A stretch of DNA of 64,000 nucleotides from Flavobacterium gelatinilyticum (GTDB taxonomy: Bacteria > Bacteroidota > Bacteroidia > Flavobacteriales > Flavobacteriaceae): contig NZ_CP114287.1 of NCBI RefSeq assembly GCF_027111295.1, positions 496,001 to 560,000 of the forward strand. The letters run 5' to 3'. A program made the position numbers and the translations under genes. Under the pieces are notes generated by a model, which saw only the letters and a list, made by a program, of their open reading frames with translations, had not been told where the DNA came from and searched no databases. How positions within the stretch are numbered: the first letter of the stretch is position 1; every line of letters starts with the position of its first letter. This document shows, in pieces, positions 1 through 9,176 of this stretch.

Positions 1-851
1 TCTAATTGAGAAAATAAATCCAGTTTTTCTGTATCAAAATTCTCAAGCGTAATTTTGTTCTGCATGAAATACAGCAATGGCTCACTGCACGGAAGTTTCA
101 CTCCTTTTAATGTTAATTCTTTTGCTCTTTTAAGCACTTTCATTAAAATTAATTCGGCTACAAGGCTGGTTTTGTGCAGATACGCCTGCCAGTACATTAA
201 TCTTCTGGAAAGCAGAAATTTTTCAACAGAATAAATTCCTTTTTCTTCTATAACTAAAACATCATCTACTACATTCATCATCTGGATTAATCGTCCGGAA
301 TTTACATTTCCTTCAGCAACTCCTGTATAAAAACTATCTCTTTTAAGATAATCCATTCTATCCATATCCAATTGACTTGAAATCAACTGCAGCATGAATT
401 TCCTGTGATATTCACCTTTAAAAACCTGAATGGCGAGGCTTAGTTTTCCGTCAAACTCATCATTAAGCTTATTCATAAATAATAAGGAAATAGCCTCATG
501 ATTTACATCTTCAACAATACTTCTTTCCATAGCATGCGAAAACGGTCCATGTCCTATATCATGAAGTAAAATAGCGATATACAAAGCACATTCTTCATCG
601 CTGGAAATAGCAACTCCTTTAAAACGGAGCGTTTCAACTGCCTTTTGCATTAAATGCATACAGCCCAGAGCATGATGAAAACGCGTGTGATTGGCTCCCG
701 GATAAACCAAATACGACAATCCCATCTGCGAAATACGGCGTAAACGCTGAAAATAAGGATGCTGGATCAGGTCGTAAATAAGTTCATTGGGGATAGATAT
801 GAACCCGTAAATTGGGTCGTTGAATATTTTTAATTTATTAATATGAGTCAC
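1..851 (-). CDS. HD-domain phosphohydrolase (3' end outside window)
   Basis: The reading frame enters from the left edge on the minus strand, so the C-terminus is missing. The visible 283 residues begin THINKLKIFNDPIYGFI and contain the HD metal-site signatures HTRFHHALG and LLHDIGHGPFSHAME, followed by the SSQLDMDRMDYLKRDS segment. These are hallmarks of the HD superfamily close to dGTPase/SAMHD1-like dNTP triphosphohydrolases. The best start is GTG at 851, because the conserved N-terminus of the family begins there and no ATG lies in frame upstream. A TANNTTTG box (875-882, minus strand) sits about 25 bases upstream. The substrate cannot be read from the sequence; a nucleotide phosphohydrolase is the family inference. 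Confidence 0.85.
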   Translation of the reverse strand, partial: MTHINKLKIFNDPIYGFISIPNELIYDLIQHPYFQRLRRISQMGLSYLVYPGANHTRFHHALGCMHLMQKAVETLRFKGVAISSDEECALYIAILLHDIGHGPFSHAMERSIVEDVNHEAISLLFMNKLNDEFDGKLSLAIQVFKGEYHRKFMLQLISSQLDMDRMDYLKRDSFYTGVAEGNVNSGRLIQMMNVVDDVLVIEEKGIYSVEKFLLSRRLMYWQAYLHKTSLVAELILMKVLKRAKELTLKGVKLPCSEPLLYFMQNKITLENFDTEKLDLFSQL

Positions 852-874
852 TATTGGGTTATTTTTTTGGTCAA

Positions 875-882
875 CAAATATA
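875..882 (-). promoter_or_regulatory. -7 box of the HD-domain gene
   Basis: TATATTTG on the minus strand matches the Bacteroidota -7 consensus TANNTTTG. No TTG (-33) is seen at the usual spacing, so only half of the promoter is supported. Confidence 0.35.
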
Positions 883-1061
883 ACTAAAATAAGTATAAAC
901 AGATTTGAGTTTTTAACTTAAAAATCCATATTGATCATCAGTAAATTCTTAAAAGTTTAAAAAACGAAAAGAATATCATAAAATAAATTTCATTTTAACA
1001 TATCTAATTTTATACTATTTTTAATACTTTTTAAGTTCTATAGCTTTAAATTGCATTAAAA

Positions 1062-1069
1062 TAAATTTG
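1062..1069 (+). promoter_or_regulatory. -7 box directly before porX
   Basis: TAAATTTG matches TANNTTTG and ends only three bases before the ATG at 1073. If used, transcription would start at or next to the start codon, giving a leaderless mRNA. No clear -33 TTG is present. Confidence 0.35.
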
Positions 1070-1072
1070 TTT

Positions 1073-2626
1073 ATGGATAAAATAAAAATACTTTGGGTCG
1101 ATGACGAAATCGATCTTCTAAAGCCTCATATATTGTTTCTGGAGAAAAAAAACTACTCCGTAACTACCAGTAATAACGGTCTTGACGCCATTGCACTTTT
1201 TGAAGAAGAGAATTTTGATATTGTTTTTCTTGATGAAAATATGCCGGGAATGAGCGGACTGGAAACCTTATCGGAAATGAAAGAAAAAAAATCAGCCATT
1301 CCGATGATTATGATCACAAAAAGTGAGGAAGAATATATAATGGAGGAAGCAATTGGTTCTAAAATAGCCGATTATCTTATAAAACCTGTAAATCCAAACC
1401 AGATCCTGCTGAGTTTGAAGAAAAACCTGGACGATTCAAGATTAATTTCTGAAAAAACAACTTTAGATTATCAAAAGGAATTCAGAAAAATTTCGATGGA
1501 ATTAGCAATGGTTAATTCTTATGAAGACTGGGTAGAATTATATAAAAAACTTCTTTTCTGGGAATTAAAACTGGAAAACATCAACGATCAGGCAATGATC
1601 GAAATTCTTGAATCTCAAAAAATTGAAGCCAATTCGCAGTTCGGGAAATATATAGAAAGAAATTACGAAGACTGGTTTGCGCCAAAAGCCGATAAACCGA
1701 TTCAGTCTAATACTCTTTTTAAGGAATTGGTCGTTCCGGAAATCAAAAAGAAAGACAAACCAATTTTATTTGTTGTAATTGATAACCTTCGCTACGATCA
1801 GTGGAAATCTTTTGAAACTGTGGTTTCAAATTATTACAAACTCGAAAAGGAGGTTCCGTATTATTCAATTCTTCCAACCGCTACACAATATGCCAGAAAC
1901 TCTATTTTCTCGGGTTTAATGCCTTTAGAAATGGAAAAACAACATCCGGAATACTGGAAAAATGATGTCGAAGACGGCGGAAAAAACCTGTACGAAGCTG
2001 AGTTTTTAACAGCACAATTAAAACGTCTCGGATTAAATATTAAGCAGGATTATTTTAAAATCACCAATTATGCCGGAGGAAAAAAACTGGCAGAAAATTT
2101 TAAAGCCTTAAAAGGAAACGATTTGGTAACAGTAGTGTACAACTTCGTAGATATGCTGTCGCACGCCAAAACAGAAATGGAAGTGGTTAAAGAATTGGCT
2201 TCTGATGATAAAGCATATCGTTCTTTAACCTTAAGCTGGTTCAAAAACTCTCCTTTATTAGAATTAATCCAGCAGGCACAACTTTTGGGCTTCAAATTGA
2301 TTTTAACAACAGACCACGGAACAATTAATGTAAAAAATCCGTCGAAAGTTGTGGGAGATAAAAATACAAGCCTAAATTTGCGTTATAAAACAGGCCGTAG
2401 TTTAACGTACGAACAAAAAGATGTTTACGTGGTAAAAGAGCCTAAAACCATTGGTCTGCCAGCTATTAACATGAGCAGTTCGTTTATTTTTGCCAAAAAT
2501 GATTTCTTTCTGGCTTACGTAAACAACTACAACCATTATGTTAGTTATTATAAAAACACATATCAGCATGGAGGTATTTCATTAGAAGAAATGATTATTC
2601 CGTTTTTGGTTTTTAATCCTAAATAA
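1073..2626 (+). CDS. porX: PorX-type response regulator with PglZ domain (type IX secretion regulator)
   Basis: A 517-residue protein with an N-terminal receiver domain (about 1-120): acidic pair D10/D11, phospho-acceptor D54 in FLDENMPG, and the lysine of DYLIKPVNP. After a helical linker comes a PglZ/alkaline-phosphatase-superfamily domain (about 230-500) with VVIDNLRYDQW, LPTATQYARNS and LTTDHGTI. This architecture is that of PorX, the two-component regulator that works with PorY and SigP to control type IX secretion in Bacteroidota; the PglZ domain of PorX is a metal-dependent phosphodiesterase. A TTG at 1067 would add two residues, but ATG 1073 starts at the conserved MDKIKILWVDDE. A hairpin follows the gene at 2635-2670. 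Confidence 0.93.
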   Translation: MDKIKILWVDDEIDLLKPHILFLEKKNYSVTTSNNGLDAIALFEEENFDIVFLDENMPGMSGLETLSEMKEKKSAIPMIMITKSEEEYIMEEAIGSKIADYLIKPVNPNQILLSLKKNLDDSRLISEKTTLDYQKEFRKISMELAMVNSYEDWVELYKKLLFWELKLENINDQAMIEILESQKIEANSQFGKYIERNYEDWFAPKADKPIQSNTLFKELVVPEIKKKDKPILFVVIDNLRYDQWKSFETVVSNYYKLEKEVPYYSILPTATQYARNSIFSGLMPLEMEKQHPEYWKNDVEDGGKNLYEAEFLTAQLKRLGLNIKQDYFKITNYAGGKKLAENFKALKGNDLVTVVYNFVDMLSHAKTEMEVVKELASDDKAYRSLTLSWFKNSPLLELIQQAQLLGFKLILTTDHGTINVKNPSKVVGDKNTSLNLRYKTGRSLTYEQKDVYVVKEPKTIGLPAINMSSSFIFAKNDFFLAYVNNYNHYVSYYKNTYQHGGISLEEMIIPFLVFNPK

Positions 2627-2634
2627 TGTGTTCT

Positions 2635-2670
2635 CAGCCGCAGTAAAACTGAAAAGTGTGACTGCGGCTG
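2635..2670 (+). terminator. Stem-loop between porX and tsaE
   Basis: CAGCCGCAGT (2635-2644) pairs perfectly with ACTGCGGCTG (2661-2670) around a 16-base loop. No long T-run follows, so this may be a factor-dependent terminator, a processing site or an extragenic palindrome. A related CAGTCGCAGT motif occurs just after mutS2. Confidence 0.5.
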
Positions 2671-2706
2671 AAAACTATAACTGCGACCAAACAAATAAAT
2701 TTAAAT

Positions 2707-3114
2707 ATGAATATCGTTTTTTCATTAGATCAAATTCAGGAAACCGCTGAGCAGATTATTGCTTCAAATCCTAAAAAAATAATCCTTTTTAACGGAGAAA
2801 TGGGAGTTGGAAAAACCACCTTAATTAAGCAGTTATGCAAAAGTTTAGGAGTTCAGGATGCAACAAGCAGCCCTACTTTTTCTTTGGTAAATGAATATTA
2901 CACTTCTAACAATCAGCTAGTGTATCACTTTGATTTTTACCGATTAAACAAAGAAACTGAAGCACTTGATATGGGTGTCGATGATTATTTGTATTCAGGA
3001 AACTGGTGTTTTATCGAATGGTCTGAAAAAATTGCAAATCTGATTCCCGAAGAACATTCTACCATAAACATTGAGTTATTGGCAGATGGGAAAAGAAACC
3101 TGACACTAAATTAA
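2707..3114 (+). CDS. tsaE: tRNA threonylcarbamoyladenosine biosynthesis ATPase TsaE
   Basis: A 135-residue protein of the TsaE/YjeE family, normal length. A Walker A loop GEMGVGKTTLIKQL lies near residue 30, followed by the family blocks SSPTFSLVNEY, HFDFYRL and CFIEWSEKI. TsaE binds the TsaB-TsaD pair and its ATPase activity is needed for turnover in making t6A37 on ANN-decoding tRNAs. A second gene for this pathway, the TsaC/Sua5-type synthase, lies at 15442-16062. The gene is followed after seven bases by a DUF4262 gene on the same strand. Confidence 0.95.
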   Translation: MNIVFSLDQIQETAEQIIASNPKKIILFNGEMGVGKTTLIKQLCKSLGVQDATSSPTFSLVNEYYTSNNQLVYHFDFYRLNKETEALDMGVDDYLYSGNWCFIEWSEKIANLIPEEHSTINIELLADGKRNLTLN

Positions 3115-3121
3115 ATTATAA

Positions 3122-3889
3122 ATGTCAGCCGAAAACGATCACAATTGCATTGATACAGATACTCTGTTTGAAAACACGAAAAGTAATATTGAGAAGTACG
3201 GACTTCAGGTTATCATAATTGAAGCTACTGATTATTTACCTTCATTTGCCTATAGTATTGGGCTTTGGGAGAAATACAATCATCCCGAAATAATTTGTTT
3301 CGGATTATCAAATTCTCTTCTTCATACCTTAATAAATAATGTCGCGGAAACAGTTAAAGAAAACGAAACTATAATTACAGGTAAAAACTATTCAGGTATT
3401 TTTATGAATGGAAGTGCTGAATTTTTAAATGTTCATTCTGATAATATATCCGACTATTTCGGCACAGCAATAAATTATTACAAAAGAAATGATTTTCAAG
3501 CTCTTCAATTAATATGGACAGATCGAAATGACAAATTTCCATGGGAAGAAAATTTCGAAGAAGAATTTATACATAAGCAGCCCTTATTAGACAGAAATCA
3601 TACGTTTAAATTTAGAGAAGCCAGGAACTTAGCCGCTTTCACAACAAAACAATGGCTGGAAGGAAAACCAATTCTAACCGTTTTTCATGACAATGAAGGT
3701 GATTGGATATTTTTAACTGATGATGATGCATCAGCTGAAAACCTCATAATTGCAGCACTTGAACAGTTAATCCTAAAAGACAATTCTTTAAATCAGCTTT
3801 TCAACCTTGATTATGGTGAAGAAGCCGAAAGAAAATTCATTGGAGATGAATGGACTAGAAGTATTACAGAAGATACTGAGGAAGAATAA
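3122..3889 (+). CDS. DUF4262 domain protein
   Basis: A 255-residue soluble protein. The N-terminal half (about 8-150) has the DUF4262 pattern: HNCID, IEKYGLQVIII, then PSFAYSIGLWEKYNHPEIICFG. The C-terminal half is acidic (DNEGDWIFLTDDDASAENL, ending ITEDTEEE). No signal peptide or membrane segment is seen. The biochemical role of DUF4262 is unknown. It starts seven bases after tsaE and may be co-transcribed with it, but nothing links the two functionally. Confidence 0.8.
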   Translation: MSAENDHNCIDTDTLFENTKSNIEKYGLQVIIIEATDYLPSFAYSIGLWEKYNHPEIICFGLSNSLLHTLINNVAETVKENETIITGKNYSGIFMNGSAEFLNVHSDNISDYFGTAINYYKRNDFQALQLIWTDRNDKFPWEENFEEEFIHKQPLLDRNHTFKFREARNLAAFTTKQWLEGKPILTVFHDNEGDWIFLTDDDASAENLIIAALEQLILKDNSLNQLFNLDYGEEAERKFIGDEWTRSITEDTEEE

Positions 3890-3994
3890 ACATCTTATAA
3901 ATATATAAAATTTCAGTTCAGACTATTAGCAGAATTTTTGCATTAATTTTAAAACTTTTTACGTAATTTGTACCCTTAATTTGTTTGCACACCC

Positions 3995-5194
3995 ATGTCA
4001 ATTACTTTAACCCCGTTTACAAAACAACAATTAATACCACAAGAAGAAAAACTTGAGGTTGGTCGTTTTAAAAGTGAACTTTTCATCGGAATTCCAAAGG
4101 AAACCAGCTATCAGGAACGTCGTATCTGTCTGACTCCTGACGCCGTTAATTCACTTACGTATGAAGGACACCGGGTTATGATAGAATCCGGAGCAGGAGA
4201 AAGTTCCAGCTATACTGATAAAGAATATGCAGATGCGGGTGCCGAAATAACAAAAGATACTAAACGAGTTTTCAGTTGTCCGCTTCTCTTAAAAGTAGAA
4301 CCGCCAACATTGGCCGAAATTGAAATGATAAGTCCTGAAACGACAATTATTTCAGCTATTCAGCTTAAAACCAAAAAGAAAGAATATTTTGAAGCTTTGG
4401 CAAAAAAGAAAATTACCGCCCTTGCTTTTGAATATATTAAAGATGAAGACGGATCCTATCCGGCCGTAAAATCTTTAAGCGAAATTGCCGGAACCGCATC
4501 TATCCTTATTGCAGCCGAATTAATGATTACAGACGAATTTGGAAAAGGACTTTTATTCGGGAACATTACCGGTGTCCCTCCTACCGAAGTCGTAATTATA
4601 GGTGCCGGAACAGTTGGCGAATTTGCAGCAAAAACGGCATTAGGGCTAGGTGCCAACGTAAAAGTTTTTGATAATTCAATTACCAAACTTCGTCGATTAC
4701 AAAACAATTTAAGTCAAAGAATTTTCACATCAACTATTCAGCAAAAAGGCTTATTAAAAGCTTTAAGACGCTGTGATGTCGCTATTGGTGCGATGCGAGG
4801 TAAAGAGCGCTGCCCGATTGTAGTAACTGAAACCATGGTCGAGCACATGAAAAAAGGTGCTGTAATTGTAGATGTAAGCATTGATACCGGCGGATGTTTC
4901 GAAACTTCGGAAGTAACAACGCATGAAAAACCTACCTTTATAAAAAGCAATGTACTGCATTACTGTGTACCGAATATACCTTCCCGTTATTCTAAAACTG
5001 CTTCGCTATCAATCAGTAACATTTTAACACCTTACCTGCATCAGATAGCCGAAGATGGTGGTCTCGAAAGTGCCATCAGATGCAATAAAGGCCTTAAAAA
5101 CGGGATTTATTTATATCATGGAATCTTAACAAACAAAGCTATCGGCGACTGGTTCGATTTACCGGACAACGATATTAATTTACTTGTATTCTAA
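3995..5194 (+). CDS. ald: Alanine dehydrogenase
   Basis: A 399-residue NAD-dependent alanine dehydrogenase/PNT-family protein. The N-terminal catalytic domain carries IGIPKETSYQERRICLTPDAV-like sequence with the substrate-binding lysine and arginine region; the Rossmann domain has GAGTVGEFAAKTALGLGA near residue 204. The family interconverts L-alanine and pyruvate plus ammonia in the cytoplasm. The first 25 residues before FIGIPKE form an extension common in Bacteroidota homologs. The promoter of the next gene (TTG at 5184) lies inside the last codons of this one. Confidence 0.9.
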   Translation: MSITLTPFTKQQLIPQEEKLEVGRFKSELFIGIPKETSYQERRICLTPDAVNSLTYEGHRVMIESGAGESSSYTDKEYADAGAEITKDTKRVFSCPLLLKVEPPTLAEIEMISPETTIISAIQLKTKKKEYFEALAKKKITALAFEYIKDEDGSYPAVKSLSEIAGTASILIAAELMITDEFGKGLLFGNITGVPPTEVVIIGAGTVGEFAAKTALGLGANVKVFDNSITKLRRLQNNLSQRIFTSTIQQKGLLKALRRCDVAIGAMRGKERCPIVVTETMVEHMKKGAVIVDVSIDTGGCFETSEVTTHEKPTFIKSNVLHYCVPNIPSRYSKTASLSISNILTPYLHQIAEDGGLESAIRCNKGLKNGIYLYHGILTNKAIGDWFDLPDNDINLLVF

Positions 5195-5215
5195 AGGAAC
5201 TTTAATGTACCTTTG
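5184..5215 (+). promoter_or_regulatory. Bacteroidota-type promoter of the DUF4258 gene
   Basis: TTG at 5184-5186 and TACCTTTG at 5208-5215 are separated by 21 bases, fitting the TTG/TANNTTTG consensus. The ATG at 5231 follows after 15 bases. The -33 element overlaps the end of ald, so the downstream gene can be transcribed on its own. Confidence 0.6.
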
Positions 5216-5230
5216 CAAAAAAATTATTTC

Positions 5231-5605
5231 ATGAAGTTCGTACACCGTTTTGCATATTATTTGATTGGATTAGTTATGGGATGCTTTTTTGTAGCCCTTG
5301 TATTTAGTGGTAAAGACACACGCTGCAATTATTTTCCAAACGCCAGAGTTTTAAATAATCTAAGAACAAAACCATTTCAATATTCCGATAAAGCCATTCA
5401 GACTTTAAATGAAAAATGGGTTGACACTGCCGATATCAAAAGCACATTAACATATGGTGATGTCGATTTTGACCAAAGCAATGTACCATTTAACAAAGGA
5501 AAACTCTATATTATAGAAGGAAAAACAGCAAAAAATCAGGAAATTATTCTAAAAGTAGTGAATTACGAAAAGAAAGCTGTTTTAGAAGAAATCATTAAAA
5601 AATAA
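5231..5605 (+). CDS. DUF4258 domain protein with N-terminal membrane anchor
   Basis: A 124-residue protein with one hydrophobic segment near the N-terminus (YYLIGLVMGCFFVALVF), consistent with an anchor or uncleaved signal, then a domain resembling DUF4258 (KPFQYSDKAIQTLNEKW, TYGDVDFDQSNV, KLYIIEG). A TTG at 5213 would add six residues, but that TTG is the end of the -7 promoter box, so ATG 5231 is chosen. Function unknown. Confidence 0.75.
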   Translation: MKFVHRFAYYLIGLVMGCFFVALVFSGKDTRCNYFPNARVLNNLRTKPFQYSDKAIQTLNEKWVDTADIKSTLTYGDVDFDQSNVPFNKGKLYIIEGKTAKNQEIILKVVNYEKKAVLEEIIKK

Positions 5606-5616
5606 TTCTTCTCATT

Positions 5617-5725
5617 TTTGACATTTCGACCGAAGGGAGAAATCGCATAAGAAACTCGACAAAGAATGATAAAATTTCCATGTAGAATTACTTGTGTGAT
5701 TTCTCCCTTCGGTCGAAATGACAAA
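5617..5725. repeat. Palindromic intergenic element, copy 1
   Basis: Arms at 5622-5644 and 5698-5720 are perfect 23-base inverted repeats (core TTCGACCGAAGGGAGAAATC), extendable with one mismatch. The element lies between convergent genes (DUF4258 and ung). A diverged second copy is at 9603-9705. It resembles a REP/MITE-like dispersed palindrome and may act as a bidirectional terminator. Confidence 0.75.
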
Positions 5726-5799
5726 TCGAATTTAATTCTATCAAAAAGATAAGCAAAAGTGCAAAGTTTTTTCCTTTGAACCTTTGTTCCTAATAAAAA

Positions 5800-6465
5800 T
5801 TACCACTCAATTTCTTTTAATCCTTTTGATTTTAAAAAATCATTCGTCTGACTAAAATGTTTGTTTCCAAACCAAAATCCTCTGTTGGCACTTAATGGCG
5901 AAGGATGTCCGGATTTTAAGATATGATGTTTCGAAGCGTCAATTAAAGCTGCTTTCTTTTGGGCAAAACCTCCCCAAAGCAAGAAAACAACATTTTCTTT
6001 TTCTGCAGAGATTTGTTTGATAACGGCATCTGTAAATTTTTCCCAGCCTTTTCCCTGATGACTTCCCGCTTCAGACTGTCTCACGGTTAAAGTAGCATTT
6101 AAAAGAAAAACACCCTGATCTGCCCAGCGTTCCAGATTTCCTGTGGTAGGCAGCGGTTTGCCAAGATCGGTTTCAATTTCTTTGAAAATATTATATAAAG
6201 AAGGTGGAAATGAAATTCCATCGTTTACAGAAAAACATAAACCATTTGCCTGATTTGGACCGTGATAAGGATCCTGACCAATAATAACAACTTTTACCTG
6301 ATCAAAATGACAATGATCAAAAGCTGAAAAAATCTGACTGCCTTTTGGATAACAAACCTTTGTAGTATATTCAGATTTTACAAAAGAAATTAATTCGTTA
6401 AAATATGGTTTTTCAAATTCCTCATTCAAAACCGGCTTCCAGGAAGTATGCATTTTTACGTCCAT
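5800..6465 (-). CDS. ung: Uracil-DNA glycosylase, family 1
   Basis: A 221-residue protein with the catalytic motif GQDPYHGPNQANGLCFSV (water-activating Asp) and the DNA-intercalation motif GHPSPLSANRGF near the C-terminus, plus the uracil-pocket region LLNATLTVRQSEAGSH. Length is normal for family 1 UDG. It removes uracil from DNA in base excision repair. It is convergent with the upstream DUF4258 gene and divergent from mutS2. Confidence 0.96.
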   Translation of the reverse strand: MDVKMHTSWKPVLNEEFEKPYFNELISFVKSEYTTKVCYPKGSQIFSAFDHCHFDQVKVVIIGQDPYHGPNQANGLCFSVNDGISFPPSLYNIFKEIETDLGKPLPTTGNLERWADQGVFLLNATLTVRQSEAGSHQGKGWEKFTDAVIKQISAEKENVVFLLWGGFAQKKAALIDASKHHILKSGHPSPLSANRGFWFGNKHFSQTNDFLKSKGLKEIEW

Positions 6466-6592
6466 AATATTTTTTTATGCGAATTTCAGGAATTTTTAAG
6501 TAAAATCAAAAAGTCGAAAGTTGAAAGTCGACGAAAAATAACAGCAAATGAAAAACTCATAATTAACAATTCACAATTCATGAATGTTTTCG

Positions 6593-6600
6593 TATTTTTG
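6593..6600 (+). promoter_or_regulatory. -7 box of mutS2
   Basis: TATTTTTG followed by C matches TANNTTTG and lies 24 bases before the mutS2 ATG. No TTG at the expected -33 spacing was found. The upstream stretch 6506-6582 contains short 7-bp period repeats (GAAAGTC/GAAAGTT, AATTCAC/AATTCAT). Confidence 0.4.
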
Positions 6601-6624
6601 CTTCTACTTTCTTAAAGAAAATAA

Positions 6625-8790
6625 ATGATTAGTATTACCGAAAAAACATTACAAGACTTACAATTTCCAACCGTACTCGAAACCATTTCAGATGGTTGTA
6701 ATACTGATATTGGAAAAGAAAAAGCTTTACAAATAAAACCTTTCAGAGATAAAGAAGAATTAATGCAGTCCCTGCTGCAGACATCAGAATATGTATCTTC
6801 TTTTCAAAATAATAACGCGATTCCAAATCACGGATTTGACGCCATAACGCATGAAATTAAGTTTCTTGCCATCGAAGACAGTTTTCTTGAAGTAGGAAGT
6901 TTTAGAAAAATTGCCAATCTTTCTTCAACAACCAATGTATTACTGAACTTCCTGAAAAAGTTTGATGATTATTATCCAAACTTAAATGCAAGAGCTTCGC
7001 GTGTCGAATTGACAAAAGATATCATCACCGCAATTGATGCAATCGTAGACAAATACGGAGAAATTAAAGACAATGCTTCTCCTGCTCTTTCCGGAATCCG
7101 CCAGAATATGAATTTGGTCCGTGGTAAAGTAAACCAAAGTTTTGGTGTGGCTTTAACACAGTACAACAGCTTAGGATATCTGGATGATATTAAAGAAAGT
7201 TTTGTACAAAACCGCCGCGTTTTGGCTGTTTTAGCCATGTATCGCCGTAAAGTAAAAGGCTCTATTTTAGGAAGTTCCAAAACCGGAAGTATTGCTTACA
7301 TAGAACCCGAAGCTACTTTAAAATATTCCAGAGAATTAGCCAATCTTGAATATGAAGAAAAGGAAGAGATTACGAGAATTTTAAAAAATTTATCGAACGT
7401 AATTCGTCCGTACCTTCCTTTGTTAATTGAATATCAGGACTTTTTAAGCGATATAGACGTCGTGGCCGGGAAAGCCAAATATGCAAACCGCATTAACGGA
7501 ATTCTGCCGACGATTACTGAGGAAAGAAGATTATTCTTTAGAGAAGCGTATCATCCTATTTTGTATTTAAACAATAAACAAAAACAGGAAGTTACACATC
7601 CGCAAACCATTGAGCTAAAACAAGAAAACAGAATTATTGTAATCTCAGGTCCAAATGCCGGAGGAAAAACAATTTCTTTAAAAACAGTTGGTTTGTTACA
7701 ATTGATGCTGCAATCCGGAATTTTGATTCCGGTTCATGAAAGAAGTGAAACTTTCTTGTTTGACAGAATCTTAACAGATATTGGAGATAATCAATCTATT
7801 GAGAATCATTTAAGTACTTATAGCTACCGATTAAAAAACATGAATTACTTTTTAAAAAAATGTAATCATAAAACTATGTTTTTAATTGACGAGTTTGGTA
7901 CTGGTTCTGACCCAGAATTAGGAGGAGCTTTGGCTGAAATTTTCTTAGAAGAATTTTATCATCGCGAAGCTTTCGGAATTATTACAACGCATTATTCTAA
8001 TTTAAAAATTCTGGCAAACGAATTGCCTTATGCAACAAATGCGAATATGATGTTCGATGAAAAGTCATTAGAACCAATGTATAAACTAGCATTAGGTCAG
8101 GCCGGAAGTTCGTTTACATTTGAAGTTGCACAAAAAAACGGAATTCCGTTTGGGCTAATTAATCGTGCAAAAAAGAAAATCGAAGTTGGGAAAGTTCGTT
8201 TTGATAAAACCATTGCAACGCTTCAAAAAGAGAGATCAAAACTTGAAAAAACTTCATTGAATTTAAAAGAGGAAGAAACTAGAGCTCGTGAAGAAAGTAA
8301 AAAGATGGAAAACATCAATACCAAAATCCAACAAAAACTGGAAAGCTATCAGGAATTGTATGACAGCAACCAGAAGATTATATATATAGGACAAAAAATT
8401 GATGATATTGCTGAGAAGTATTTTAACAACAAAAACAAGAAAGAGCTGATTGGCGAATTTTTGAAAATTGTTGAGATCGAAAACTCAAAACGTAAAAAAG
8501 CAACTCCGAAAGAAGTAAAAGCAAAAGTTGAAAAACAAAAAGAAATTATTGCTGAAGTTCAGGTAAAAGTTGAAGAAATTCGAAAAGAGAAAAAAGAGAA
8601 AAAACTTAAACCAGTTGTTGAAAAACCAAAACCAATTTTAAAAGTTGGTGACCGCGTAAGAATGCTTGACGGAAGATCTGTTGGAAGTATCGATTCTATT
8701 GAAAAAAATAAAGCAACAGTTAATTATGGCATTTTTACTTCGAAAGTAAGTTTGGACGAATTGGAATTGGTTGAAGCAGTCAAAAAATAA
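6625..8790 (+). CDS. mutS2: MutS2-family ATPase lacking the Smr domain
   Basis: A 721-residue MutS-superfamily protein. It has a MutS2-type core and clamp region, Walker A GPNAGGKTISLKTVGL near residue 340, the signature DIGDNQSIENHLSTYS, Walker B FLIDEFGTGSDPELGGAL and ITTHYSNLK. A long charged coiled coil (about 515-660) precedes a small KOW-like tail (KVGDRVRMLDGRSVGSID). The C-terminal Smr endonuclease domain of canonical MutS2 is absent: no LDxRG or HGxG motif can be seen. Known roles of the family are suppression of recombination and rescue of collided ribosomes; nuclease activity cannot be assumed here. Confidence 0.9.
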   Translation: MISITEKTLQDLQFPTVLETISDGCNTDIGKEKALQIKPFRDKEELMQSLLQTSEYVSSFQNNNAIPNHGFDAITHEIKFLAIEDSFLEVGSFRKIANLSSTTNVLLNFLKKFDDYYPNLNARASRVELTKDIITAIDAIVDKYGEIKDNASPALSGIRQNMNLVRGKVNQSFGVALTQYNSLGYLDDIKESFVQNRRVLAVLAMYRRKVKGSILGSSKTGSIAYIEPEATLKYSRELANLEYEEKEEITRILKNLSNVIRPYLPLLIEYQDFLSDIDVVAGKAKYANRINGILPTITEERRLFFREAYHPILYLNNKQKQEVTHPQTIELKQENRIIVISGPNAGGKTISLKTVGLLQLMLQSGILIPVHERSETFLFDRILTDIGDNQSIENHLSTYSYRLKNMNYFLKKCNHKTMFLIDEFGTGSDPELGGALAEIFLEEFYHREAFGIITTHYSNLKILANELPYATNANMMFDEKSLEPMYKLALGQAGSSFTFEVAQKNGIPFGLINRAKKKIEVGKVRFDKTIATLQKERSKLEKTSLNLKEEETRAREESKKMENINTKIQQKLESYQELYDSNQKIIYIGQKIDDIAEKYFNNKNKKELIGEFLKIVEIENSKRKKATPKEVKAKVEKQKEIIAEVQVKVEEIRKEKKEKKLKPVVEKPKPILKVGDRVRMLDGRSVGSIDSIEKNKATVNYGIFTSKVSLDELELVEAVKK

Positions 8791-9136
8791 GTTTTCAGTC
8801 GCAGTCTCGGTTTTTCAGTCTTGAAATTGACTAAAAAAAGACTAAAATTAAAATAAAACGTTTTAATAAACGTTTTTCTTTTTAAAGTGAAATATGATCG
8901 CCAATTTCTAAAAACCGATTAAAATCAATTTATGAAAGCCGTTTTTAATCTTTAAAATTGATTTAATTTCAAAAACCATAAATAAATTTTATATACAATA
9001 AAAATCTTACAATTCAGAAGCGAATTAAAGCTGGTTCGAGAGAAGTCAAAACAATTTAATTCGTTCTTTAAATCCAAATTGGAAAAATCTATTTAAAGAA
9101 ATAGAAAGCGTAATGACTTTATAATAACAAATTGTA
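8791..9136. other. Intergenic region, no gene
   Basis: No coding frame is convincing. A weak hairpin AAAACG/CGTTTT with a following T-run (8855-8885) may end mutS2 transcription. A second inverted pair, AAATCAATTT/AAATTGATTT, lies near 8920-8965. The right end runs into a dispersed repeat at about 9148-9176. Confidence 0.5.
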
Positions 9137-9147
9137 ATGGAAAAACA

Positions 9148-9176
9148 TCGTGAGATTGCTTCATTCCTCGCAATGA
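9148..9176. repeat. Dispersed 'ATTGCTTC-CTCGCAATGA' repeat
   Basis: The stretch reads as the widespread intergenic repeat whose reverse strand is CATTGCGAGGAA.GAAGCAATCTC. Its translation (NEAIS on the minus strand) explains spurious frames here. It overlaps the longest possible 5' end of the DCC-family gene. Confidence 0.55.
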
